In this document: piece after piece, positions 1 through 5,132 of the stretch
Layout: each line of letters begins with the position of its first letter
Position numbering within the stretch: the stretch's first letter is position 1
From: UBA3210 sp963648895
GTDB taxonomy: Bacteria; Bacillota_I; Bacilli_A; RFN20; CAG-449
Reading direction: 5' to 3'
Assembly: GCA_963648895.1 (NCBI GenBank)
Contig: CAVJGK010000105.1
Location: 1-5,132 of the forward strand
Length of the DNA: 5,132 bases
The notes under the pieces: generated by a model
Database searches by the model: none
Seen by the model: the letters and a program-made list of their open reading frames with translations, nothing else
What the model was told of the DNA's origin: nothing
Translations under genes and position numbers: made by a program

Positions 1-1179
1 GTACCAGTTAACAACAATACATCATTAAGCTATATTTCTAATCCAAATTCAATTTGGGATGCTGAGGTAGTTTTTATTGATGAATTAAATAGAACAAAAC
101 CAGAATTACAAAATAAGCTTTTTCCGATTGTCTATGATAAGAGAGTGCAAGGAACAAATTTAACTAAGTTAAAATATCGTTGGGCTGCAATGAATCCACC
201 TAACAAAGATGACGATGATGAAGATGAATTATCTTATATTGGTGCAATGCCCTTAGATCCTGCATTAGCAGATAGATTTCCATTTATCATTGAAGTGCCT
301 ACATGGGATGAATTAAATGACGCAGATAAAAAGAATATGTTATTCGATAACCACTTAGGAAAACATGAATTCCCAGTAGATATATATGAATTAATTAATA
401 AAACAAAAGATTGTTATAAGAGTATTATGGAAACAAGCAAAGAATCAATTTCAAAATACATCATCACTTTAATGGAGTTGTTAAAGAATTCATTTGGCTA
501 TTTCTCTGCTAGAAGAGCAACGATGTTGGAAGATTCACTAATTTATCTTTTTGCAGCTTCCAAAGTACTAAATGAACATTTTAAATTAGACACATCGTTT
601 CATAACGTAGCTTATCTTCATATTCAAAACACATTGCCTAATATCGCGAATGAAGTAATTGATAAAACCCTTTTAATGAATATTTGCCAACAAGCACTTA
701 AGTTAGCGAATTTAGACGAATCAATTGAAAAAGATATCTTGTTGATTTCAGACCCAATTGAAAGACTCAAGGTTCTAATTAAAAACAAGAAAGTAGTAGA
801 TGTTGGAATTGTCAATGATACGATAACCACTTCTTTAAGCGAAATTCATGAAAACAAGATTAGAAGGGCGATGGCTTTATTTGTTTATCTTTCATTTAGA
901 GCCAACTCTAATATTCACGCTGCAGTGATGGAAACATTGGCTAATGAAATTAGACCAGTATTAGAAACAAAAAGTCACACCTCAATGGAAGTTTTAAGAA
1001 AAAAGAAATGTGCTGATGCCGTTGTTTCTTTGATGAATAGCGTTCCATCAGATAAAAAATATAGGAAATATTTAAACAATTACCTTTGTTCTTATTTACC
1101 TGATAAATATTTAAGTGAAGATGAAATAAAATCATTATTCATGTTCTTTGTTAACACATGGGAGGAACTTAATTTATGA
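1..1179 (+). CDS. MoxR-type AAA+ ATPase, 5'-truncated by window edge
   Basis: The frame is open from base 1, so the gene begins upstream; 392 residues are visible. By-eye motifs: Walker B VVFIDELNR (nt 67-93, catalytic D and E at nt 79-84), sensor-1 WAAMNPP (Asn at nt 193-195), and ALADRF with the arginine-finger-type Arg at nt 274-276. Together with the YIGAMPLDPALADRF context these mark the MoxR/AAA_5 branch. The Walker A lysine is off the window. Between sensor 1 and the arginine finger is an acidic run, DDDDEDE (nt 208-228). About 300 residues follow the arginine finger, far more than a simple AAA+ lid, and look mostly helical, so the protein probably carries an extra C-terminal domain. 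No membrane segment is seen. MoxR ATPases usually work with a VWA protein to remodel or activate a target, and such a protein is encoded two genes downstream. The stop overlaps the next start by 4 bp (ATGA). Family call is strong; target unknown. Confidence 0.93.
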   Translation, partial: VPVNNNTSLSYISNPNSIWDAEVVFIDELNRTKPELQNKLFPIVYDKRVQGTNLTKLKYRWAAMNPPNKDDDDEDELSYIGAMPLDPALADRFPFIIEVPTWDELNDADKKNMLFDNHLGKHEFPVDIYELINKTKDCYKSIMETSKESISKYIITLMELLKNSFGYFSARRATMLEDSLIYLFAASKVLNEHFKLDTSFHNVAYLHIQNTLPNIANEVIDKTLLMNICQQALKLANLDESIEKDILLISDPIERLKVLIKNKKVVDVGIVNDTITTSLSEIHENKIRRAMALFVYLSFRANSNIHAAVMETLANEIRPVLETKSHTSMEVLRKKKCADAVVSLMNSVPSDKKYRKYLNNYLCSYLPDKYLSEDEIKSLFMFFVNTWEELNL

Positions 1180-1616
1180 GTGAATTATTAAATAACATGT
1201 CAGCTCCTCCAAGAAGTGAAGTTAGATTTGAGCAAGAACAATTAAAAAAATACATTGCTTTTAATCCAATTACATTAGCGAATCTTCTTGGAGATAGTGA
1301 TATAGCCATAAAAGACTTATGTAACAAAGTCAAAGATTATGTTAGTGAGCATCCAACTATTGAGACAATTATAGAAAAGCCAACTGGGTATATGATTGGT
1401 GAAGTTGTTACTTTGAATGGTGAGATTAAGTTGACCAAAGAGCTTAATGATATGTTGAATCGATATAAATATGTCGAATGTGACAATCTAGAACTTTTAA
1501 TAATGGTTTTATGTTCCACAGTTGGTGATTTATACATTCCTAATAGAACGCTTAGTTTTGAAAGCACTAAGTTTGATAAGATTCTTTTGTTTCCAGAAAG
1601 TGAGGTAAATTCATGA
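1176..1616 (+). CDS. hypothetical protein between MoxR ATPase and VWA genes
   Basis: This encodes 146 residues that I do not recognise. The start is supported by a GGGAGG Shine-Dalgarno (nt 1160-1165) 10 bp upstream and by the ATGA overlap with the ATPase stop. It also overlaps the next start by 4 bp, so translation of the three genes is probably coupled. The protein is soluble-looking, with no signal peptide or membrane segment. An N-terminal stretch with Pro-Pro and a charged helix-like part (about residues 1-28) is followed by a mixed helical/strand region. It includes a Gly/Val-rich segment around residues 70-82 (GYMIGEVVTLNGEIKL) and a hydrophobic helix around 103-115 (LELLIMVLCSTVG). 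No catalytic motif or Cys/His metal site is apparent. Its fixed place between an AAA+ ATPase and its likely VWA partner suggests an adaptor or subunit of that complex, which is inference. A shared phylogenetic distribution with its neighbours would test this. Confidence 0.85.
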   Translation: MSELLNNMSAPPRSEVRFEQEQLKKYIAFNPITLANLLGDSDIAIKDLCNKVKDYVSEHPTIETIIEKPTGYMIGEVVTLNGEIKLTKELNDMLNRYKYVECDNLELLIMVLCSTVGDLYIPNRTLSFESTKFDKILLFPESEVNS

Positions 1617-2938
1617 GTGATATAGATGACATTAAAAGAAGATTATTCTCTGTTATTCCCACCAGTTCTCTTCATATGATTGAGTTTCTTAAACTAATGG
1701 ATATCCGATTTGTGGAAGAAGAAACGAAATCTGCAGCAGTGACATGCACATCTAGACCAGAATTATTATTAAACAAGGACTTTGTAGACACATATTGTAA
1801 GACTGATGAGCATTTATTCATGCTTGTTATGCATGAACTTTATCACATCATCTTAGGCCATACTCATTTGTTTAAAAGACACACTGACATTGATAACATT
1901 GCTTTTGATGCTGTAATCAACGCCATCTTGTGTCGCATGTTTCCATGCGAAGAGTATGTTTCTTTCTTTACATCCATCAACAGCGACGAAGACTTTCCAG
2001 GCTGCATACTTAGACCTATAGGAAATAAAACACCAGTGAAATATAACCCTGTTCTTAAAAATCTCTATTACACAAATACTGGTACTTACTATGAGGTTTA
2101 TGAGTGCATTACAAACGAATTAGAAGAAATGCTTGAGAACGGTCAAATCAATTATGTTCTTTTAGGTAACCATGAGGATAATAACGATGATATGAACAAT
2201 CCTCTTCTTAAAAAAATGCTTGACAAAGTTATCTCTAAATGGACTCAAGAGATGCTTGTTAATGGAAGAGATTTGGGTGGAGAATTAGAAGATAAAACTA
2301 TTGAATTTGCGAAAGTAGAAAGAATTGCACAAAACAAGATGAAAAGATTATTAAGGAAATCTGGAGTTATACAAGGAAGTGTTTCAAAAAGAAAAATGTC
2401 AATTCAATATGTGAAAGAAGATGCAACTTTGGTTACTCCTGATTATAAAGATAGAACCCTATTAACTAAATCAATCATTTATGAGCAACCGCTTCTTTAT
2501 AATTCTTCACTTATCAATTCAAAGATTGTTAGAACTAGCAACGCTCAATCATTAGTTTATTTGGATGTATCTGGTTCAGTTGTAAGTGATATCAATCATT
2601 TTGCTCCATTATTGTTAAAGCCTTATAAGAACAAGGAATGCTTGTTGTTTGCTTTTTCAACAATAGTAGTGCCAGTTTCGTATCAAGATTTTAAAAAAGG
2701 AAATTATAAATCTACTGGTGGGACATCATTAAATGCTATCTTTGAACATTATTTTTCTTTACCTAAAAAGAAACAAACCCAAAAGGTGCTTATTTTAACT
2801 GATGGGGAAACAGGTAAGGTAGCGGACGATTATTATCAAAAAATCAAGCAACAAAAAATAGAAGTCTATTGTGGATTATTTGGTAGATATACAAAAAACG
2901 ACATGTCTAATATAACAAAGTATTTTGAGGAGTTTTAA
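1613..2938 (+). CDS. VWA-like protein with N-terminal HExxH metallopeptidase domain (DUF2201 type)
   Basis: This 441-residue protein has two recognisable parts. The N-terminal part carries HELYHIILGH at residues 74-83: a HExxH zinc motif with a further His at 83. It is followed by IAFDAVINAIL (about 96-106), matching the A-x-D-x-x-x-N helix typical of the DUF2201 putative metallopeptidase domain. The C-terminal part (about 311-441) is VWA-like, with MIDAS residues D318-x-S320-x-S322 (YLDVSGS), T371 in GGTSL and D397 in LTDGE. The middle (about 180-300) is charged and helical, with a basic patch around 240-262. All expected MIDAS positions are present, so metal-dependent protein binding is likely. 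Proteolysis is unproven for this family. The start is chosen by GAGGT (nt 1602-1606) 6 bp upstream and the ATGA overlap with the previous gene. In known MoxR-VWA pairs the VWA protein bridges ATPase and target; this gene is the natural partner of the ATPase at the window start. Confidence 0.92.
   Translation: MSDIDDIKRRLFSVIPTSSLHMIEFLKLMDIRFVEEETKSAAVTCTSRPELLLNKDFVDTYCKTDEHLFMLVMHELYHIILGHTHLFKRHTDIDNIAFDAVINAILCRMFPCEEYVSFFTSINSDEDFPGCILRPIGNKTPVKYNPVLKNLYYTNTGTYYEVYECITNELEEMLENGQINYVLLGNHEDNNDDMNNPLLKKMLDKVISKWTQEMLVNGRDLGGELEDKTIEFAKVERIAQNKMKRLLRKSGVIQGSVSKRKMSIQYVKEDATLVTPDYKDRTLLTKSIIYEQPLLYNSSLINSKIVRTSNAQSLVYLDVSGSVVSDINHFAPLLLKPYKNKECLLFAFSTIVVPVSYQDFKKGNYKSTGGTSLNAIFEHYFSLPKKKQTQKVLILTDGETGKVADDYYQKIKQQKIEVYCGLFGRYTKNDMSNITKYFEEF
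2927..2932 (+). promoter_or_regulatory. ribosome binding site of the SAM synthetase gene
   Basis: GAGGAG lies 8 bp before the ATG at 2941, inside the last codons of the VWA gene. It fixes the start at 2941 and implies that ribosomes finishing the VWA gene can reinitiate there. Confidence 0.75.
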
Positions 2939-2940
2939 TT

Positions 2941-4053
2941 ATGATTTTAGTAGCAGAATATGTATCCCATGGTCATCCAGATCGTTTATGTGACGCAATT
3001 GTTAATAACATAGTTAATTATGTTGTATCTAAAGATAAGGATGCTCTTTGTGAGTTGGAATGTGCTGTTCATACGAACAAAGTCTTTGTCGATGGAAGAA
3101 TAGCGGCTGGCAAGAACGCTATGGTAATCAATCACGACAAAATTAAAGAGATAGTTAGACAAGTATATAAAGATGCTCATTATGGTGAACGATATATTGC
3201 AAATGGAACTAGGTATGATAGATGTTGGCATCCTTATCCAGAAGAACTTGAAATAATTTTAGATGTCTGTATTGAAAAACTATCTGACGATGAAAGAGAA
3301 TTACGACAATATAGTGATGATCAAAACATTGTCAACGGATATGCATTAAATTCGCCTTCCTCTGATTATTTACCTGTTGAACATTATGTCGCCATAAAGA
3401 TAGGAGAAGCTTTTTCAAAAGAAAGCCATTATCATGGTCCGGATTTTAAGGTGTTAGTCCAAATCGATAAAGAAAATAATAACTTAAGTTGGCATCGGTT
3501 GACAATCAGCGCTCAACATCATAGAGATGAGAACTATAATAAGTTCTTTGGAAATTTTAAGTCTTGCATTGATTCGATTTTAGAAAGACTATTTTCTAAA
3601 ACCACATGGAACTCCTTATCAAAAATTGATAATAGTTGTTTTTATTTAAATGGTGCTGGTGATTTTGTGCAAGCTGGACCTGAAGGAGATAATGGATTAT
3701 CAGGTAAAAAGCTTTGCATTGATTTTTATGGTCCAACAGTACCTCTTGGCGGCGGGGCAATCTATGGTAAAGACCCACATAAAATAGATGTTTGTGGTGC
3801 ATTAAGAGCTCGCGAACTAGCTGTTAATTTAGTTAAAGAATATGGATTTTATAGTGTTTTTACCACATTGGCATGGTCACCTGGCGAAAAGGCACCATAT
3901 ATTATTGAGGCTTATGAGATTGATGAGTTTGGCACAAAATTCAAACTTGACGACTCTTTGTTGCCGGCTAGAGATTTTTTCTCTATTGAATGCATAAATA
4001 ATGACCTTAATTTAGGTGATAGGAAAATTACATCGATAAGAGATATTAAATAG
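2941..4053 (+). CDS. divergent S-adenosylmethionine synthetase (methionine adenosyltransferase)
   Basis: Enzymes of this family make S-adenosylmethionine from methionine and ATP in the cytoplasm, usually as tetramers. The 370 residues align by eye along E. coli MetK (about 384). Matching motifs are EYVSHGHPDR (6-15, for ESVSEGHPDK), DQ at 127-128 (for GAGDQG), SAQHH (190-194, for STQHS), GPEGDNGLSGKK (246-257, for GGPMGDCGLTGRK) and GGGAIYGKDPHKID (270-283). Expected ligands retained include H12, D14, E40, D127, K170, D250, K257, K277, K281 and D283 (E. coli H14, D16, E42, D118, K165, D238, K245, K265, K269, D271). Departures are R15 for K17, R53 for the methionine-site E55, K256 for R244, and YSDDQN for GAGDQG. 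The tail after about residue 330 is short and unlike MetK. Catalysis is plausible but altered substrate use is possible. It starts 2 bp after the VWA stop, so it belongs to that operon. The symbol is left blank because it is unlikely to be the housekeeping copy. Confidence 0.92.
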   Translation: MILVAEYVSHGHPDRLCDAIVNNIVNYVVSKDKDALCELECAVHTNKVFVDGRIAAGKNAMVINHDKIKEIVRQVYKDAHYGERYIANGTRYDRCWHPYPEELEIILDVCIEKLSDDERELRQYSDDQNIVNGYALNSPSSDYLPVEHYVAIKIGEAFSKESHYHGPDFKVLVQIDKENNNLSWHRLTISAQHHRDENYNKFFGNFKSCIDSILERLFSKTTWNSLSKIDNSCFYLNGAGDFVQAGPEGDNGLSGKKLCIDFYGPTVPLGGGAIYGKDPHKIDVCGALRARELAVNLVKEYGFYSVFTTLAWSPGEKAPYIIEAYEIDEFGTKFKLDDSLLPARDFFSIECINNDLNLGDRKITSIRDIK

Positions 4054-4057
4054 TAAT

Positions 4058-4086
4058 TCAGTTCGACATTAAGTTTGTCGAAATGA
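4058..4086 (+). repeat. inverted repeat / hairpin between SAM synthetase and FtsK-like genes
   Basis: TTCGACA (4062-4068) and TGTCGAA (4076-4082) form a perfect 7-bp stem around a 7-nt loop. After one G-A mismatch, three more pairs (TCA 4058-4060 with TGA 4084-4086) extend it. No T-run follows on either strand, so it is not a canonical intrinsic terminator. It could be an operator, an RNA-processing or stability element, or a weak attenuator that lowers expression of the downstream gene. Confidence 0.5.
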
Positions 4087-4095
4087 CTTAAGTAC

Positions 4096-4102
4096 AAGGA
4101 GG
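4096..4102 (+). promoter_or_regulatory. strong ribosome binding site of the FtsK-like gene
   Basis: AAGGAGG is a near-perfect Shine-Dalgarno, 8 bp before the ATG at 4111. It is the strongest site in the window and allows the FtsK-like gene to be translated independently of the coupled genes upstream. It also fixes the start. Confidence 0.85.
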
Positions 4103-4110
4103 ATTATTTT

Positions 4111-4857
4111 ATGTTAGATAGATTAACTTTAAAATTTTGGAAACCATTCTTCAGGAAAGTTAAAATCGATGATGGTTGTCCTATAAAGGTTGTTTATGGA
4201 TGTAAAGAAGGTAAAACGTCTATTATTTATGATGATATAAGCAAAGCTAAAAACGTTTTAGTTTATGGCACAACTTGTAGTGGCAAATCAGTCTTTTTAC
4301 ATGTTTTCATTAAAGGGGCTTCTATGTTCAATAGTGTTGAAGATGTAAGACTTGTTTTAGTTGATACCAAAAGGGTGGAATTTAGTCAATACAAGAATAA
4401 TGAATTATTACTTTGTCCTATTATTAATAATGGTGATGAATTACTAATTAAGATTAATAAATTAATTGATGGGTGTAACAAAAGGAAAGAAATGATTGGA
4501 GATAATGATTTTGAAACCTTAAGAAGGCAAAATAAGAAGCTTTTTCCATATATTTTGCTTGTTATTGATGAATATGCAGATATAGCAAACAAAGAATTAA
4601 ATAAAGCTTTATTAGAACTTATGAAAGATGGATTTAAATATGGAATCCATGTCGTTTTATCAACACAAACTATTAGTGGATGGGTAGCGGATGTTGATTT
4701 CTTCGAATCTTTTAAAACAATTGTATGCCAGTCCAATTATGATGAAAAAGAAACCCTTGCATTAATTGGAGATCATATTGAACTGAATGGTGGTGGTGAC
4801 TCTTTGGCTCTTCGCGATGGAGAACTAATCAGAACCCAAGGACTTTATACTTCCTAG
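4111..4857 (+). CDS. minimal soluble FtsK/SpoIIIE-type ATPase
   Basis: The 248 residues cover one RecA-like FtsK/SpoIIIE motor domain and almost nothing else. Walker A is GTTCSGKS (53-60). VDTKRVEF (84-91) corresponds to the IDPKxxEL segment of FtsK. Walker B is LLVIDEYAD (149-157), and STQT (184-187) corresponds to ATQRP. GGGDSLAL (227-234) and RTQGLYTS (241-248) match the GxGDMLY and RVQGAYVS end of the motor. There is no N-terminal membrane anchor and no gamma DNA-reading domain, so it differs from cell-division FtsK. Size and build resemble the small FtsK-like ATPases of plasmids, phages and integrative elements. Lys213 sits where FtsK usually has the Arg of D-S-R-T, and Thr187 replaces the Arg of ATQRP, so hexamer ATPase coupling may differ or depend on a partner. 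It probably moves DNA or remodels a DNA-protein complex. It lies 57 bp after the SAM synthetase gene on the same strand. Confidence 0.92.
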   Translation: MLDRLTLKFWKPFFRKVKIDDGCPIKVVYGCKEGKTSIIYDDISKAKNVLVYGTTCSGKSVFLHVFIKGASMFNSVEDVRLVLVDTKRVEFSQYKNNELLLCPIINNGDELLIKINKLIDGCNKRKEMIGDNDFETLRRQNKKLFPYILLVIDEYADIANKELNKALLELMKDGFKYGIHVVLSTQTISGWVADVDFFESFKTIVCQSNYDEKETLALIGDHIELNGGGDSLALRDGELIRTQGLYTS

Positions 4858-5012
4858 AATTATAAATGATAAAATAATTCTCCACTTTCAATTCATCCTG
4901 GAAACAAGTCGGAAGTTAATGGTATTGGTTATAAAACAAATATTTAGTATTTAGCTTTCCTATAAGGAATAACAACAAGATTACAGATAAAAGATTAAAT
5001 AGTTTAAGAAAA

Positions 5013-5064
5013 TATATCTCTAAAATATAAAATATCTGTTAAAATTAATTTAATTAGAGATATA
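5013..5064. repeat. 11-bp inverted repeat overlapping a -10 box, candidate operator
   Basis: TATATCTCTAA (5013-5023) and TTAGAGATATA (5054-5064) are perfect reverse complements with a 30-bp spacer. The right arm overlaps the candidate -10 box at 5061-5066. A separate 10-bp palindrome, AAATTAATTT (5042-5051), lies in the spacer. The placement suits a repressor or autoregulator site, but the region is so AT-rich that chance cannot be dismissed. Confidence 0.4.
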
Positions 5065-5066
5065 AT
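5036..5066 (+). promoter_or_regulatory. candidate sigma-70-type promoter for the gene at 5097
   Basis: A consensus -10 TATAAT lies at 5061-5066, 30 bp before the ATG at 5097, giving a short leader of about 24 nt. The -35 is poor: CTGTTA (5036-5041, 19-bp spacer) matches TTGACA in only three places. The weak -35 suggests an activated or regulated promoter, or a chance -10 in AT-rich DNA. Confidence 0.45.
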
Positions 5067-5082
5067 AAATGATTCAGTAAGT

Positions 5083-5087
5083 GAGGT
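5083..5087 (+). promoter_or_regulatory. ribosome binding site of the 3'-truncated gene
   Basis: GAGGT lies 9 bp before the ATG at 5097. It sits in an 11-base string AAGTGAGGTAA (5079-5089) identical to the one before the VWA gene (1598-1608), which supports the start and a shared genomic origin. Confidence 0.6.
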
Positions 5088-5096
5088 AATTAGTTT

Positions 5097-5132
5097 ATGA
5101 CAAATAATGAAAAATTTAGAAAAGAAGTTAGA
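5097..5132 (+). CDS. start of an unidentified gene, 3'-truncated by window edge
   Basis: Twelve codons are visible (MTNNEKFRKEVR) before the window ends. The start is supported by the GAGGT site 9 bp upstream and a consensus TATAAT 30 bp upstream. The peptide is hydrophilic and charged, so there is no sign of a signal peptide or membrane anchor. It is too short to assign a family. It follows the FtsK-like gene after 239 bp on the same strand and probably has its own promoter, so it may form a separate transcription unit. Confidence 0.55.
   Translation, partial: MTNNEKFRKEVR

Larger units (their letters stand above)
4858..5096. other. non-coding gap of 239 bp
   Basis: No gene is supported here. 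It is very AT-rich in its right half (about 4970-5070). It holds a short palindrome TTCCT-ATA-AGGAA (4957-4969), a candidate promoter and inverted repeat near its right end, and a short open stretch (4873-4947, 24 codons) in the frame of the upstream ATPase that lacks a start codon. No canonical terminator (GC-rich stem plus T-run) is visible after the ATPase stop. Confidence 0.7.

Noticed and set aside
145..1179. GTG at 145 as the start of the first gene
   Set aside because: The frame is open to base 1 and the upstream codons encode the Walker B motif VVFIDELNR, so the gene begins before the window and 145 is internal.
1174..1191. TGA read as tryptophan (Mollicutes code 4)
   Set aside because: No gene has an internal TGA, tryptophan is TGG throughout, and the two TGA stops form classic ATGA overlaps with well-placed ribosome binding sites.
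2941..4053. SAM riboswitch upstream of the SAM synthetase gene
   Set aside because: The gene starts 2 bp after the VWA stop, leaving no leader, and no riboswitch-like structure is visible in the coding sequence before it.
4058..4086. Intrinsic terminator after the SAM synthetase gene
   Set aside because: The stem has no following T-run on either strand, so termination is not supported; kept only as a hairpin.
4386..4736. Antisense reading frame of 116 codons inside the FtsK-like gene
   Set aside because: It lies wholly opposite conserved motor motifs, has no convincing ribosome binding site and a low-complexity Ser/Leu/Ile-rich product typical of a shadow frame. Other antisense frames (624-830, 950-1135, 1337-1567, 2986-3231, 3596-3802, 3912-4097) are rejected likewise.
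4111..4857. FtsK-like gene as a truncated pseudogene
   Set aside because: It has a strong ribosome binding site, an intact Walker A and B, and reaches the normal end of the motor domain (RTQGLYTS), so it reads as a complete small ATPase.
4957..4969. TTCCT-ATA-AGGAA as a terminator or attachment site
   Set aside because: The 5-bp stem with a 3-nt loop is too short and has no T-run or partner copy in the window; chance is likely.

Overview
The window is AT-rich (roughly one third G+C by eye) and gene-dense. All credible genes lie on the + strand. Shine-Dalgarno sites are strong, AGA and A/T-ending codons dominate, and TGA acts as a stop while tryptophan is always TGG. This points to the standard bacterial code and a low-GC Bacillota-type bacterium, or a phage, plasmid or integrative element living in one. 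Nothing in the window settles chromosome versus mobile element. No integrase, relaxase, terminase, tRNA, rRNA, CRISPR array or IS end is visible.

Layout: (1) positions 1-1179 hold the 3' part of a MoxR-type AAA+ ATPase whose Walker A region lies upstream of the window. (2) 1176-1616 encode an unrecognised 146-residue protein. (3) 1613-2938 encode a 441-residue protein with an N-terminal HExxH putative metallopeptidase domain and a C-terminal von Willebrand A (VWA)-like domain with a MIDAS motif (DUF2201 type). (4) 2941-4053 encode a divergent S-adenosylmethionine synthetase. (5) 4111-4857 encode a small, soluble FtsK/SpoIIIE-type ATPase. (6) 4858-5096 are non-coding and contain a candidate promoter with an 11-bp inverted repeat over its -10 box. 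(7) 5097 starts another gene that runs off the end.

The first four genes form a tight translationally coupled unit: two ATGA overlaps of 4 bp, then a 2-bp gap. MoxR ATPases and VWA proteins are known to act in pairs (RavA-ViaA, CbbQ-CbbO, NorQ-NorD, CoxD-CoxE), remodelling or activating a target protein. Here that pair is coupled to a SAM-making enzyme and a small unknown protein, which is the most unusual aspect of the region. The synthetase keeps most recognisable catalytic residues but differs at several normally conserved positions, so it is unlikely to be the housekeeping MetK. The FtsK-like ATPase follows after 57 bp containing a hairpin and may be co-transcribed. A common function for the five proteins (mobile-element maintenance, a conflict/defence system, or a SAM-dependent modification system) is inference only.
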